Below, piece by piece: positions 52,810 through 61,677 of a stretch of DNA of 64,000 nucleotides. The stretch spans positions 186,001-250,000 of the forward strand of contig NZ_JASXSX010000001.1 in NCBI RefSeq assembly GCF_032085515.1, written 5' to 3'. How positions within the stretch are numbered: the first letter of the stretch is position 1; each line of letters opens with the position of its first letter. The stretch is from Gleimia hominis (GTDB lineage Bacteria > Actinomycetota > Actinomycetes > Actinomycetales > Actinomycetaceae). The notes beneath the pieces were generated by a model. That model did not search any database. It was given only the letters and a program-made list of their open reading frames with translations, and was not told where the DNA came from. Made by a program: the position numbers and the translations under genes.

Positions 52810-53711
52810 TATCCTTTAAGAGCTCCTTCTTCAACGCCGCGGAAGAAGAACCGCTGCATGGTTGAGAAAATAATAATGATAGGAATCAGTGCAATCACCG
52901 TTCCAGCAGCCACCACGCGCGGGTTGGACCCGAAGTTAGACTGCAGGTACTGCATCCCCACCGTCAGGGTGTACTTCGCCGGGTCGTTCAGCACCACCAG
53001 TGGCCACAAGAAATCGTCCCATGCGCCAATAAAACTGAACAGTGCCACCACTGAAACCATGCCCCTCACGTTTGGCCACACCACGTAGCGGATCCGCTGC
53101 CACGTGTTTGCACCATCAATTGTAGCGGCGTCCAAAGTATCCTTCGGGATCATCCGGCACGAAACCGCCATGAGCAGAACGTTCATCGCCCCGATCGCAC
53201 CCGGTAACCACACGCCCACCAGGGAGTTATCAAACCCTAAGCCCTTAACCGTTAAGTACTGGCTGGTTAGCGTAACTTCTCCCGGCAGCAGCAGGGTAGA
53301 CAAGAAGATGCCAATAATAATTTTCTTAAACCGAAACTGCATACACGCAATTGCATAGCCCGCCAAGGTTGCAAAAATCGTGTTCGACACAACGGTTGCC
53401 ACCGCCACCAGCACCGAATGCAACCCGTAATCCAAAATTGGAACGCGCCGCGCAACCTCCGCATAGTTCGCCATCGTTGGCTCAATTGGAATGAGGTTCG
53501 GTGGAAACTGGTAAATATCCTCCGCAGCCCCTTTAAAAGAGGTAGACAACTGCCACACGAACGGGCCCACCGCTAAGATCAGCAGCAAGATCAGCAGCAC
53601 ATACTTGGCGATGAACAGGGTTGGGGTCGCGTGCTCATACGGCAGTGAACCACGCTGATACCACTTCAACCGCGCCACTTTACCGCGCCCCGGTTTCACC
53701 TGCGCACTCAT
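52809..53711 (-). CDS. Carbohydrate ABC transporter permease (MalG-like)
   Basis: A 300-residue permease with six helices and the ATPase-contact loop LDAATIDGANTWQRIRYVVWP. It ends FFFRGVEEGALKG, the classic C-terminus of CUT1 MalG/LacG-type permeases. Its start overlaps the stop of the MalF-like gene by four bases. The operon has no ATPase gene, so a shared MsmK/UgpC-type ATPase must be encoded elsewhere. Confidence 0.92.
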   Translation of the reverse strand: MSAQVKPGRGKVARLKWYQRGSLPYEHATPTLFIAKYVLLILLLILAVGPFVWQLSTSFKGAAEDIYQFPPNLIPIEPTMANYAEVARRVPILDYGLHSVLVAVATVVSNTIFATLAGYAIACMQFRFKKIIIGIFLSTLLLPGEVTLTSQYLTVKGLGFDNSLVGVWLPGAIGAMNVLLMAVSCRMIPKDTLDAATIDGANTWQRIRYVVWPNVRGMVSVVALFSFIGAWDDFLWPLVVLNDPAKYTLTVGMQYLQSNFGSNPRVVAAGTVIALIPIIIIFSTMQRFFFRGVEEGALKG

Positions 53712-54721
53712 TGCCTTCCACCTTTCTGCACAACCACACTCCCGGTCGCAGCAGTTATGCCACTGCGGTGCGCGTCAGCCTCACGGGCCGCAAGTTTCGC
53801 ACCGACCCGCTTCTTCTTCTGACGGTCCTCCCGCCACTTCTCAATCGTGGCTTTACCGCCATAGTTCATGTACGCAACAAACAACAGGGGGCCAACTGTT
53901 AAGAAGAACAAGGCCACCGACATTGCGGATGCGTACCCCAAGTTCCCGTTCAACCCCGAACCGATCCGTTTAATCAGCATCACGATCGACTGGTCGAGCC
54001 CACCGGGGCCACCCGTACCATTCGACAGCACGTACAGTTCAGAGAAAATCCTCACGGCCGCCACACACACCAGGGCAGACACCAGAGCCATCGCGCCTTT
54101 AACACTCGGAATCACGATCGAAGTGAAACGCCGCCACCAAGAGGCACCATCAAGCGTCGCGGCCTCTTGAACCTCACGCCCCAAATTCGCTAGTGCCGCC
54201 AAGTAAACGACCATGTAATAGCCCATCCCCTTCCAAACTGTTAACGCAATGGAACACAACAGCAACTTCCACCGGTCCACCAGGAAGTTAATGGGTTGAT
54301 CCACCAACCCAGCCATCTGCAGGGCCTCATTGACGATGCCGCGGGAGTTAAAAATCCACGCCCAAATAATGCCCACAACCACCACGGACGCAACCACCGG
54401 GAAGTAGTAGGTGGTGCGGAAAAACCCGATGCCAGGGATCTTCTTTTGCACCAGCATGGCTAGCAGTAGCGGTAAGAAAGTTAGGAGCGGCACGCATACG
54501 ACCACGTACACGAGCGAGACGATGAGTGCCGCCCCAAACTGGGGGTCATGAAACAGGTTCGCGTAGTTCTCCAACCCCGTGAACTCAGCTGGTCGCAGCG
54601 GCCGCGCATTCGTGAACGAGAGGAAGATGGTGTTAATGAACGGCCACAGCGAGAACACTAAGACCCAGAGCACAGCTGGCCCCGCCAAAAGGTAGGGCGT
54701 ATACCAACGATGTGTTTTCAT
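53708..54721 (-). CDS. Carbohydrate ABC transporter permease (MalF-like)
   Basis: A 337-residue permease with six helices. YLLAGPAVLWVLVFSLWPFINTIFLSF opens it, and the coupling loop is EVQEAATLDGASWWRRFTSIVIP. The C-terminal ~45 residues are basic and hydrophilic. It forms the translocation pair with the MalG-like protein and works with the lipoprotein encoded just upstream (28-bp gap). Confidence 0.92.
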   Translation of the reverse strand: MKTHRWYTPYLLAGPAVLWVLVFSLWPFINTIFLSFTNARPLRPAEFTGLENYANLFHDPQFGAALIVSLVYVVVCVPLLTFLPLLLAMLVQKKIPGIGFFRTTYYFPVVASVVVVGIIWAWIFNSRGIVNEALQMAGLVDQPINFLVDRWKLLLCSIALTVWKGMGYYMVVYLAALANLGREVQEAATLDGASWWRRFTSIVIPSVKGAMALVSALVCVAAVRIFSELYVLSNGTGGPGGLDQSIVMLIKRIGSGLNGNLGYASAMSVALFFLTVGPLLFVAYMNYGGKATIEKWREDRQKKKRVGAKLAAREADAHRSGITAATGSVVVQKGGRQ

Positions 54722-54749
54722 GACCCGATCCTTATTATCTACCCGATTT

Positions 54750-56048
54750 TTACTGCTCGATCATCGCGTTGCACTTTTGCACCGCGCTGTCCAGAGCTTC
54801 CTTCGGGGTCTTGTTACCCTGCAGTGCTAACGCAATTTCTTGCAGCACCGCGGTTTTCATTTCATCTGACATTTCCACAGGGGTCAGCAGCTCTGCCCGC
54901 TGCACGGTTTTACCGGACACGTCCAGCGCCTGCTTCATCAGATCTGTCTCTGACCCGTCCCGCAAGCTAGCAGCGTCTTTGTTACCTTCTTGCGTGCCGG
55001 GCATGAACCCTTTAGCGATCTTCACGAACGCCACTTGGTTTTCGTTATTCGTGAGGTACTTCGCGAGCGCCAACGCTGCCGCCGGATGCTTGGAGTTCTT
55101 CGCCACGGCCACGCCCTGCACCAGCAGTTGCGGAGTTTCCCACGGTTCGGTTACCTCCACTTTGCCTTCCAAGCTGGGGGCGTTGGTTACGACGTCGTCC
55201 GCGAACGAAGGAGTGGATTGGATGCCGGCGAGCGTTTCTTTGTAGAACGCTTCGTTGCCGATGTTGCCTTTATCTACCGCGGTGATTAGTTCCGCTGGGA
55301 TAGCGCCCGCCTGGTAGAGTTTCGCGTATTCCTCAACGATTTTTACACCGTCTTCAGAGTTGAACGTGAACTTGCGTGCATCTGGGTCCCACACTTTAAC
55401 GCCGCGGGCAGACAGTGTTCCGATTGAGGGAGCTTGCGACACCATGGCCACACCCTTCTCGGCTGCTTTCTGCGCGTCCGCCAGGAACTCCTCTTCGTTC
55501 GCTGGGGCCTTGTCAATACCCGCTTTCTTCAGCAAATCCTTGTTCCAGTAATTGAACGAAACCCCAAGGTACCACGGGTAGCCGTACGAGCCTTCGACCC
55601 CGGGGTACTGGTAGGCTTCCACCCCGCCTTTAACGTACTTGTCGAGGTCGTTGTTCTCTGCGGACTTTAGGTCCATGAGTTTACCGGCTTTAGCTAGAGG
55701 CAGGCCGAACTCTGGGGGAATGTTCACCACGTCGGGAAGCTCATCTGCGTTAGCTTGCTGAAGGAGCTTATCTTCGTACCCGTCGCCAGGCTGGTCCATC
55801 CACTTAACTTTGACTTTCGGGTTTTCTTTCTCGAAGTCTTTAACGAGTTTTTCAAAGTACGGGGTGAACTTGTCGTTCTTGAGCGACCAGGTTTGTAGCG
55901 TGATGTCACCGTCCACTTCACCTGCAGCTGCGTTCTTTTCACCCCCACCCTCGTTGCTGGTGCTGGACCCGCCAGTGCATGCCGTCATGCCGAGGGTTAA
56001 ACCGCCGGCACAAGCGAGCGCCACGAGCTTCTTTGCTATGGATCGCAT
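54750..56048 (-). CDS. Sugar ABC transporter substrate-binding lipoprotein
   Basis: A 432-residue CUT1 solute-binding protein. Lipobox MTAC with Cys24. LVKDFEKENPKVKVKWMDQPGDGYEDKLLQQANADELPDVV and the C-terminal LAKYLTNNENQVAFV region show the family in short matching stretches. It presumably captures a mannose-containing oligosaccharide, judging from the glycosidases encoded with it. GAAAGGAAGAT precedes the ATG. Confidence 0.92.
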   Translation of the reverse strand: MRSIAKKLVALACAGGLTLGMTACTGGSSTSNEGGGEKNAAAGEVDGDITLQTWSLKNDKFTPYFEKLVKDFEKENPKVKVKWMDQPGDGYEDKLLQQANADELPDVVNIPPEFGLPLAKAGKLMDLKSAENNDLDKYVKGGVEAYQYPGVEGSYGYPWYLGVSFNYWNKDLLKKAGIDKAPANEEEFLADAQKAAEKGVAMVSQAPSIGTLSARGVKVWDPDARKFTFNSEDGVKIVEEYAKLYQAGAIPAELITAVDKGNIGNEAFYKETLAGIQSTPSFADDVVTNAPSLEGKVEVTEPWETPQLLVQGVAVAKNSKHPAAALALAKYLTNNENQVAFVKIAKGFMPGTQEGNKDAASLRDGSETDLMKQALDVSGKTVQRAELLTPVEMSDEMKTAVLQEIALALQGNKTPKEALDSAVQKCNAMIEQ

Positions 56049-56098
56049 GGGATCTTCCTTTCTTATGGTTTCCTTACTTAGGTTTCCTAACGCAATAG

Positions 56099-57379
56099 CT
56101 ATATCGAGTTTTTCGTTACTTGCAGAACGCGGGGGGCGCCGCGTTCAATGGCCTGCGCCCACTGCTCAAATATTTGCCCGCTGGGCCGCACCAGAACGCG
56201 CGCATCCTCGTGATCAACACTGGGAATCGCAATCGGGTCCGCCCCAGGTTCTTGAGGTTGAGGAGCCTGGCCCGGGGCCTCAGGTTGAGGAGTTTGTCCC
56301 GCGGCTTCTGGTTGCGGAGCCTGGCCCGGGGTCTCAGGTTGCCAAGCTTGATTCGGGATTTCAGGCTGCTGAGCTTGGTTTCCAATCCACTGGGAAAGCG
56401 CTTGTCCAACGGGTTTCACGTTTCCCTCAGAATCAAATAAACCCAAATCGTACTCAACGGCAGGGAACCCCGTGAGGCTGCGATGCACGTCGTGCGAACA
56501 CCACCAGGTGACGGCCTCCACCCCAGGTACCGCCGCCACGTGCGACAGTGTGCGCGACACAAAAGCGGGAGCGTTCTTGGCGCTCAGGTAGTTCAGGGGC
56601 GCGCCAATTTCTTGCAGCCACAGGGGTTTAACCTGTCCCAACTCCGTCTGCCAGGCGCGCATGAGCTCCAGCAGGTAGCGGGCTAGCAACACTAATCGCG
56701 GGTGGTCTTTACCGTAGTGCTGGCCGATTTTGCCGAACACCCACGAATGCACTGTGGTGATATCCCCGCATTCCAACGCGTGCCGCGGTGTGAACGGCTG
56801 GGTGGGTTCAAACACTAAGTCGTCGTCGAACGAGAACGAGTGCTGCCCCGCCGGCCAGTACTCGTCAGCGGTGCTGAGCAGCTGGGTGAGCCACGCGCCC
56901 GCCTGCTGGGTCGTCAACTTGTGCCGCACTGGGTGGCGTGCAGCCGCGAACTGCACGATTTCGTTACCGAGCGAAAGCCCCGTTGTACCATCGACGTCCC
57001 GCAGCGCTTCCGCCAGCGCCCGCACCAGTGCCGCCTGTGCCTGCACCACCGTGGGGTCAGTGAAAATGTTGCTCTGATGCCAACTTTGCGTCCACGCGGG
57101 TAAGAAGTCGAACGACGACATGTGGCCCTGCAGCACGTCCACACTCACGGTCAACCCCCGCTGTGTCGCCAGCTGCGCGAGGGTGCGCACATCCTCCACC
57201 GCCTGAGCGCGAATGTGACTTGCGTTCGGCTGCAAAACTGGCCACAGCGGAAACACGCGCACGTGGTCCAAACCAAGCTGAGCGATCGCATCGAAGTCGC
57301 GCGCAGCCTCATCGGAATCAAAATCCAACCAAGAGTAGAACCAGCCGCTGCGCGGCACGTAGTTAACACCGACCTTCAT
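56099..57379 (-). CDS. GH5-like (subfamily 18 type) beta-mannosidase candidate
   Basis: A 426-residue clan-A (beta/alpha)8 enzyme without a signal peptide. Its start KVGVNYVPRSGWFYSWLDFD, then DHVRVFPLWPVLQPN, VDVLQGHMSSFDFLPAW, the acid/base region LSLGNEIVQF and the nucleophile region PLWLQEIGAP, are as I remember GH5_18 proteins, which cut Man-beta-1,4-GlcNAc inside the cell in bifidobacteria. Residues about 330-385 are a Pro/Gln/Glu repeat (nine-residue units such as QAPQPEAPG) that splits off a short C-terminal piece. Lies four bases after the GH38 stop. Confidence 0.72.
   Translation of the reverse strand: MKVGVNYVPRSGWFYSWLDFDSDEAARDFDAIAQLGLDHVRVFPLWPVLQPNASHIRAQAVEDVRTLAQLATQRGLTVSVDVLQGHMSSFDFLPAWTQSWHQSNIFTDPTVVQAQAALVRALAEALRDVDGTTGLSLGNEIVQFAAARHPVRHKLTTQQAGAWLTQLLSTADEYWPAGQHSFSFDDDLVFEPTQPFTPRHALECGDITTVHSWVFGKIGQHYGKDHPRLVLLARYLLELMRAWQTELGQVKPLWLQEIGAPLNYLSAKNAPAFVSRTLSHVAAVPGVEAVTWWCSHDVHRSLTGFPAVEYDLGLFDSEGNVKPVGQALSQWIGNQAQQPEIPNQAWQPETPGQAPQPEAAGQTPQPEAPGQAPQPQEPGADPIAIPSVDHEDARVLVRPSGQIFEQWAQAIERGAPRVLQVTKNSI
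56226..56390. repeat. 27-bp in-frame repeat in the GH5-like gene
   Basis: About five degenerate copies of a 27-bp unit encode nine-residue blocks of the form Q-x-P-Q-P-E-x-P-G. The repeat lies near the 3' end, between the catalytic domain and the last ~40 residues. Confidence 0.8.
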
Positions 57380-57382
57380 CGC

Positions 57383-60300
57383 TTACGCCTTTACTCGCAA
57401 AGTCACAATCTGGAATGGGGCGAGCTCGAAGTGGGTTTCGTTATTTTCCGTCACCACACTTGGGAGCGTCACGTGCGTGTCCGCGGATTCCAGCACGTCC
57501 ACCGCACTCACAGTTACGGGCCGGTCGAACTGGATCCGCGCATTCACCCGCGCTCCCACCGGTTCGTACCCGCGGATAATCACGTCCCCACTGCGGTCTT
57601 GCGCAAGCTTCACGGTCTCCACCACAAAGCCATCCGCAGCCTCAATGAACGTCGGTACCGCCCGCTCGCCCTTTGGGGTGGTCGAATCAGCGGCCGAACT
57701 GCTCGCGGCAGAAGTACGCACGGCAGAGTCGGTGGCCGAACCACCAGTTCGATCAATGGCCCGATCAGCGACCACATCAGCCGTGATGTGGCGCAGCGGG
57801 GCGTCCATGCGTTGCGTTCGAGCAACCGTGTCCCTCAAGCCCGCACCTGGGAAAATGCGGAAGTGGCGGGTGTGGTGCCCGCGGTCTTGAATCGGATCGG
57901 GGTAAATAGCGGCGCGCAGCAAAGACGCTCCAAGCGTCACGTACGTACCCCCGCCCTCGCGAACATGCCGGGAATGCGACCAGCCGTAGGTGGCCTCATT
58001 AGCAATCCCCACTCCAAAACCGGTCTCAGCCACGTGCACCCACCGGTGCGCAGCAACCTCAAACTTATTGGACTCCCACGTGGTGTTCTCGTTAATCGGA
58101 CGGGTCAAGTACCCCATTTGTGTTTCATACGCCGCCTGATCCGTGTGCACATCCACCGGGAACTGCAACTTCAACAGCTTCTCGGTTTCCTGCCAGTTAG
58201 CATCCACCGTGACCTCCAGTGCCGCCTCTCCCTCAGGCAGGGCGTAGGTAACGGTGAAACTGGACTTACTCGTCCGGTAGTGCGCCACCACGCGATCACC
58301 GCGGGCTTCAACCCGGTCAGCCACCAGCGTGCGCTCACTCGCCTTGTAGAACTCGTCCAAATCCCACGCGTCCCACATGTTCGGGAAGTCTTGGTACAGG
58401 TTCAACCGGCCCAGCCGCTCCCCCGGGGGCACCACTTCGCGCCCATCCGCGCCGCGCAGCGATTCCACCAAACCATCCGCGCCGATGCGCACTGTCACCG
58501 CGTCGTTAGCAAGCTTCCAACCACCATCCACGGTTTCAAGTTTGGTCGGTGCCACGTGTTCAGGAACCCCCGCGGCGAACGCTCCCACCCCCTGGGTGGG
58601 TACCGCAGCGGCATTGAAGAAAAGGTCTTGCCCATCCGCGAGCGCTGCGCACGCTTCGGCAGCGATCTTTCCGGCGGCAGCTACCACGGCCGCGTGGTCG
58701 CGCTCGGCTTCCTCGTGCACCCACCCGATTGACGATCCGGGGAGGATGTCGTGGAACTGCAGTAACAGCGTGTTCTCCCACAGTTTCAGCAACTGCTCGT
58801 ACGGGTATTCGAAGCGGCCTTCAAGCGCAGCCAGCGTGGCCCACAGTTCCGCTTCTCGTAACGCAGCCTCTGCCTGCCGGTTACCTAGTTTGGTATTTGC
58901 CTGCGAGGTGAGGGTACCGCGGTGCAGTTCCAAGTACAGCTCCCCCACCCACACGGGCACGTCCTGCCGCTCAGCCATCGCGCGGGCAAAGAACGCGTCC
59001 GGGGTTTCATGCGCGATCGTGGGCGCGCCGTACAGGTCCTCCATCCGCTCTGCCTGCTCAAGCATGTCCCGGGTTGGCCCACCGCCGCCGTCACCGTAAC
59101 CGTATGGCAGCAGTGAGCTTGACGCCTGTGCTTTATCTTTAAAATTCGTTTCCGCATGCCGCACCTGCTCGGGGCTAATCTCTGCCCCGTAGGTGTCGAC
59201 CGGTGGGAAGTGAGTGAACAGGCGGGTGCCGTCAATGCCTTCCCACTGCAGGGTATGGTGCGGAAATACATCCGTTTGGTTCCAAGAAATTTTCTGCGTG
59301 AGGAACCATTTGGCGCCCCCGAGTTTAGCGATCTGCGGTAGTGCGGCAGAGTATCCGAATGAGTCTGGCAGCCACACGCCATCACAGCGGACCCCGAGTT
59401 TGTTTTCAAAATACTCTTGCCCCAGTAGGAGTTGCCGGCACAGTGATTCCCCACTGGGAAGCATCGCGTCGGGCTCCACCCACATGCCTCCAACGGGCAC
59501 AATCTTGCCTTTTTCTACCCACTTCTTGAGGCGGGCGAACAGTTCGGGGTGATCCTCTTCGAGCCAGGCCACGTGTTGGGCAGCTGGGAGCGCGAAAATC
59601 ATTTCATGTCCGTCGTCGAGCAGGCGCAGCACGTTAGAGATTGTGCGGGCAACTTTGCGCCGGGTTTCACGCACCGGCCACAACCACGCGGAGTCAATGT
59701 GAGCATGCCCCACTGCCGTTAGGTGGTGAGCGTGTTTACTAGCGTGGTCAGCCAGCACGGGTTCAAGGACGCGGCGGGCCGCGGGTGCGCTCCCCTTAAT
59801 ATCATCTAGATCCACCGCGTCCAAGGCTTGGTTGACGACCTGGGCGAAACGCAGCCGCAACGCGTCGTCATCACTGTAGGTTTGGGCAAGTTCAGACAGG
59901 ATTTCAATGTCGAACGCCAAGCCCCTCACCTGGTCGTTGACCTCCACCACTTGCGCGCCCGCCACCTTGTAGATGTGCTCAGCTGGGCTCGTGGTTTTGC
60001 GGCCTAACTGTGTGGGTTCAAACGGCGGGATTCCCAGCAGCAAGGGGTTTGCCGCGGCCTCAATGTAGAAACAAAAATCTTCCCCCGCAGTAAGTGGAAT
60101 CCACGTGTTACGCGGATTAACAGCTTTAACGATCTGCCCATCCGGGGTGTAAACAAGACCCTCAGACTGGAAGCCGGGCGAGTGGTCTTCCCACCCTAGA
60201 TCAACGTGTAACTCCACGGTTTGATTGGTTTTAGGAGCGCTCCCCTCCAGCTTGAACCAAGTGGTTCCCCAAGCTGGGCCCCACGTCTGTCCGATTTCGA

Positions 60301-60490
60301 ACGGCTCGTAAGTAGCTTTTATAGCGGTTTCAAAGGACACTGGTTCGCCCTGACCAGGCCGGGTTGGGTCTTGTGTTACGTTCCATGCGGACACGTTCAC
60401 ATCTGCGAGTTTTGTGAACTGCGCGGGGCGGATACGTTCAACGAGCGTGCGCTTTGCGCGAGCTTCAAACAGATGATGATTGTCGTGCAT
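57383..60490 (-). CDS. GH38 alpha-mannosidase
   Basis: A 1035-residue cytoplasmic retaining, metal-dependent alpha-mannosidase. TAVGHAHIDSAWLWPVRET carries the metal-binding His-x-Asp and PDSFGYSAALPQIAKLGG the nucleophile Asp. An N-terminal sandwich domain (about 40-210) and long C-terminal sandwiches are as in the family; a low-complexity Ser/Ala insert lies at about 930-950. No signal peptide. It is the first gene of a six-gene operon with its promoter facing the LacI gene, so it should act on imported mannosides. Confidence 0.94.
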   Translation of the reverse strand: MHDNHHLFEARAKRTLVERIRPAQFTKLADVNVSAWNVTQDPTRPGQGEPVSFETAIKATYEPFEIGQTWGPAWGTTWFKLEGSAPKTNQTVELHVDLGWEDHSPGFQSEGLVYTPDGQIVKAVNPRNTWIPLTAGEDFCFYIEAAANPLLLGIPPFEPTQLGRKTTSPAEHIYKVAGAQVVEVNDQVRGLAFDIEILSELAQTYSDDDALRLRFAQVVNQALDAVDLDDIKGSAPAARRVLEPVLADHASKHAHHLTAVGHAHIDSAWLWPVRETRRKVARTISNVLRLLDDGHEMIFALPAAQHVAWLEEDHPELFARLKKWVEKGKIVPVGGMWVEPDAMLPSGESLCRQLLLGQEYFENKLGVRCDGVWLPDSFGYSAALPQIAKLGGAKWFLTQKISWNQTDVFPHHTLQWEGIDGTRLFTHFPPVDTYGAEISPEQVRHAETNFKDKAQASSSLLPYGYGDGGGGPTRDMLEQAERMEDLYGAPTIAHETPDAFFARAMAERQDVPVWVGELYLELHRGTLTSQANTKLGNRQAEAALREAELWATLAALEGRFEYPYEQLLKLWENTLLLQFHDILPGSSIGWVHEEAERDHAAVVAAAGKIAAEACAALADGQDLFFNAAAVPTQGVGAFAAGVPEHVAPTKLETVDGGWKLANDAVTVRIGADGLVESLRGADGREVVPPGERLGRLNLYQDFPNMWDAWDLDEFYKASERTLVADRVEARGDRVVAHYRTSKSSFTVTYALPEGEAALEVTVDANWQETEKLLKLQFPVDVHTDQAAYETQMGYLTRPINENTTWESNKFEVAAHRWVHVAETGFGVGIANEATYGWSHSRHVREGGGTYVTLGASLLRAAIYPDPIQDRGHHTRHFRIFPGAGLRDTVARTQRMDAPLRHITADVVADRAIDRTGGSATDSAVRTSAASSSAADSTTPKGERAVPTFIEAADGFVVETVKLAQDRSGDVIIRGYEPVGARVNARIQFDRPVTVSAVDVLESADTHVTLPSVVTENNETHFELAPFQIVTLRVKA

Positions 60491-60518
60491 GTTGCCTCCT
60501 TGCCACTTCCACTAAATA

Positions 60519-60547
60519 AACTAAACCGCTATAGTGGAGTTTGTCAA
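60519..60547 (-). promoter_or_regulatory. Promoter of the mannoside operon
   Basis: On the minus strand TTGACA (60547-60542), a 17-base spacer, and TTAGTT (60524-60519), about 30 bases before the GH38 start. A CCACTA...TAGTGG dyad (60509-60514 and 60532-60537) overlaps the spacer and -10, a position suited to repression. Confidence 0.6.
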
Positions 60548-60558
60548 GGCTTAACGCG

Positions 60559-60577
60559 CAGTTATTTCAAATAACTG
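60559..60577. promoter_or_regulatory. Perfect 19-bp palindrome between GH38 and lacI-type gene
   Basis: CAGTTATTTCAAATAACTG is fully symmetric about its central C. It lies between the divergent genes, just upstream of the operon's -35 box and about 32 bases before the regulator's start, and is the best candidate operator for the LacI-family protein. Confidence 0.65.
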
Positions 60578-60609
60578 AACACCTTTAGTGATTGAGGTAA
60601 CATAGATTT

Positions 60610-61611
60610 ATGTCTAGGTTGACTATCCGCGATATTGCTCAGGAGGCCGGCGTGTCCCCCGGTGCCGTTAGTTTTGCGCTGAACGGCAAACCTGGGGTTT
60701 CGGAGGCCACTCGCACCCGCATCATCAATATCGCCAACGATTTAGGGTGGCAACCAGACCCGGCGGCGAAAGCGTTGTCGCTACGGAAAACAGATGCGCT
60801 CGGCATCGTCCTCACCCGCCCACCTCAAACGGTGCGCGACGAAGGGTTCTACTTCCCATTCCTGTGCGGCCTAGCGGAAGTGTTCGCGGAATCCTCCCGC
60901 CCCCTCGTGTTCCGCCTGGCGCAAACCATTGCGCAAGAAGTGGAGATTTATAAGCAGTGGGCCTCAAACCACCGGGTTGGGGGCGTGGTGCTGGTGGACC
61001 TCAAGGATAATGATCCCCGCCCGCAGATTGTGAAAGACCTGGGCCTGGCTTCCGTGTCGGTGGGGCACGATCAGGGCGCGGGGTCGTCGATTTCTGTGGA
61101 CGACGCGCTGGCGATGCATGCGGTAGTGAACCACGTGTTCGCGCAAGGTTTCCGCTTTCCCGCCTACGTTTCTGGGATTGAAACGTTTACACACACGACG
61201 GTGCGGAAGAAAGCGTTTCTAGATAAGGCGCGCGATTTGGGGTTGGAGCAGGCGTACGCGTTCAACTCCGATTACACGGAGGATTCGGGCGCAGCGATTA
61301 CCCGCATGATTGTGGAACGCCATCCGGAAGTGGACGTGATTATTTACGATAACGAGATGCTCACATTGGGCGGTGTTAACTATCTTTTGTCGCAAGGCAA
61401 AGCGATTCCCGCTGATGTTGGCGTGTTTAGTTGGGAAGATTCGGTATTGTGCCGGGTTTTCTCCCCTTCTATTTCCACGTTGTCGCGTGATCCTGAGGCC
61501 CTGGGGCGCGCGAGTGCACAAGTGCTGATCGATGCGATGGATTCTGGTGAAGATCAACACCGGGTAATGCCTAGCCCTCAGGTGGTTCAACGCGCCACCA
61601 CTAGCGTGTAG
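60610..61611 (+). CDS. LacI family transcriptional regulator
   Basis: A 333-residue repressor. The helix-turn-helix TIRDIAQEAGVSPGAVSFALNG is at residues 3-24 and the hinge helix follows in DPAAKALSLRKTDALGI. The C-terminal periplasmic-binding-like domain (about 60-333) binds the inducer, probably mannose or a mannoside. Divergent from the GH38 operon with a shared 119-bp control region. Confidence 0.93.
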   Translation: MSRLTIRDIAQEAGVSPGAVSFALNGKPGVSEATRTRIINIANDLGWQPDPAAKALSLRKTDALGIVLTRPPQTVRDEGFYFPFLCGLAEVFAESSRPLVFRLAQTIAQEVEIYKQWASNHRVGGVVLVDLKDNDPRPQIVKDLGLASVSVGHDQGAGSSISVDDALAMHAVVNHVFAQGFRFPAYVSGIETFTHTTVRKKAFLDKARDLGLEQAYAFNSDYTEDSGAAITRMIVERHPEVDVIIYDNEMLTLGGVNYLLSQGKAIPADVGVFSWEDSVLCRVFSPSISTLSRDPEALGRASAQVLIDAMDSGEDQHRVMPSPQVVQRATTSV

Positions 61612-61677
61612 GCGCTATGTAACCACGCGCCCCTGTGAGTTGCTTCAAACCGCGTGGTTTTTGGGTAGGCTTGGCGT

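Noticed and set aside
57122..58732. A 536-codon + strand frame opposite GH38 and the GH5-like gene
   Set aside because: It spans two well-supported genes on the other strand, and its His/Arg/Val-rich composition is typical of antisense shadow frames.
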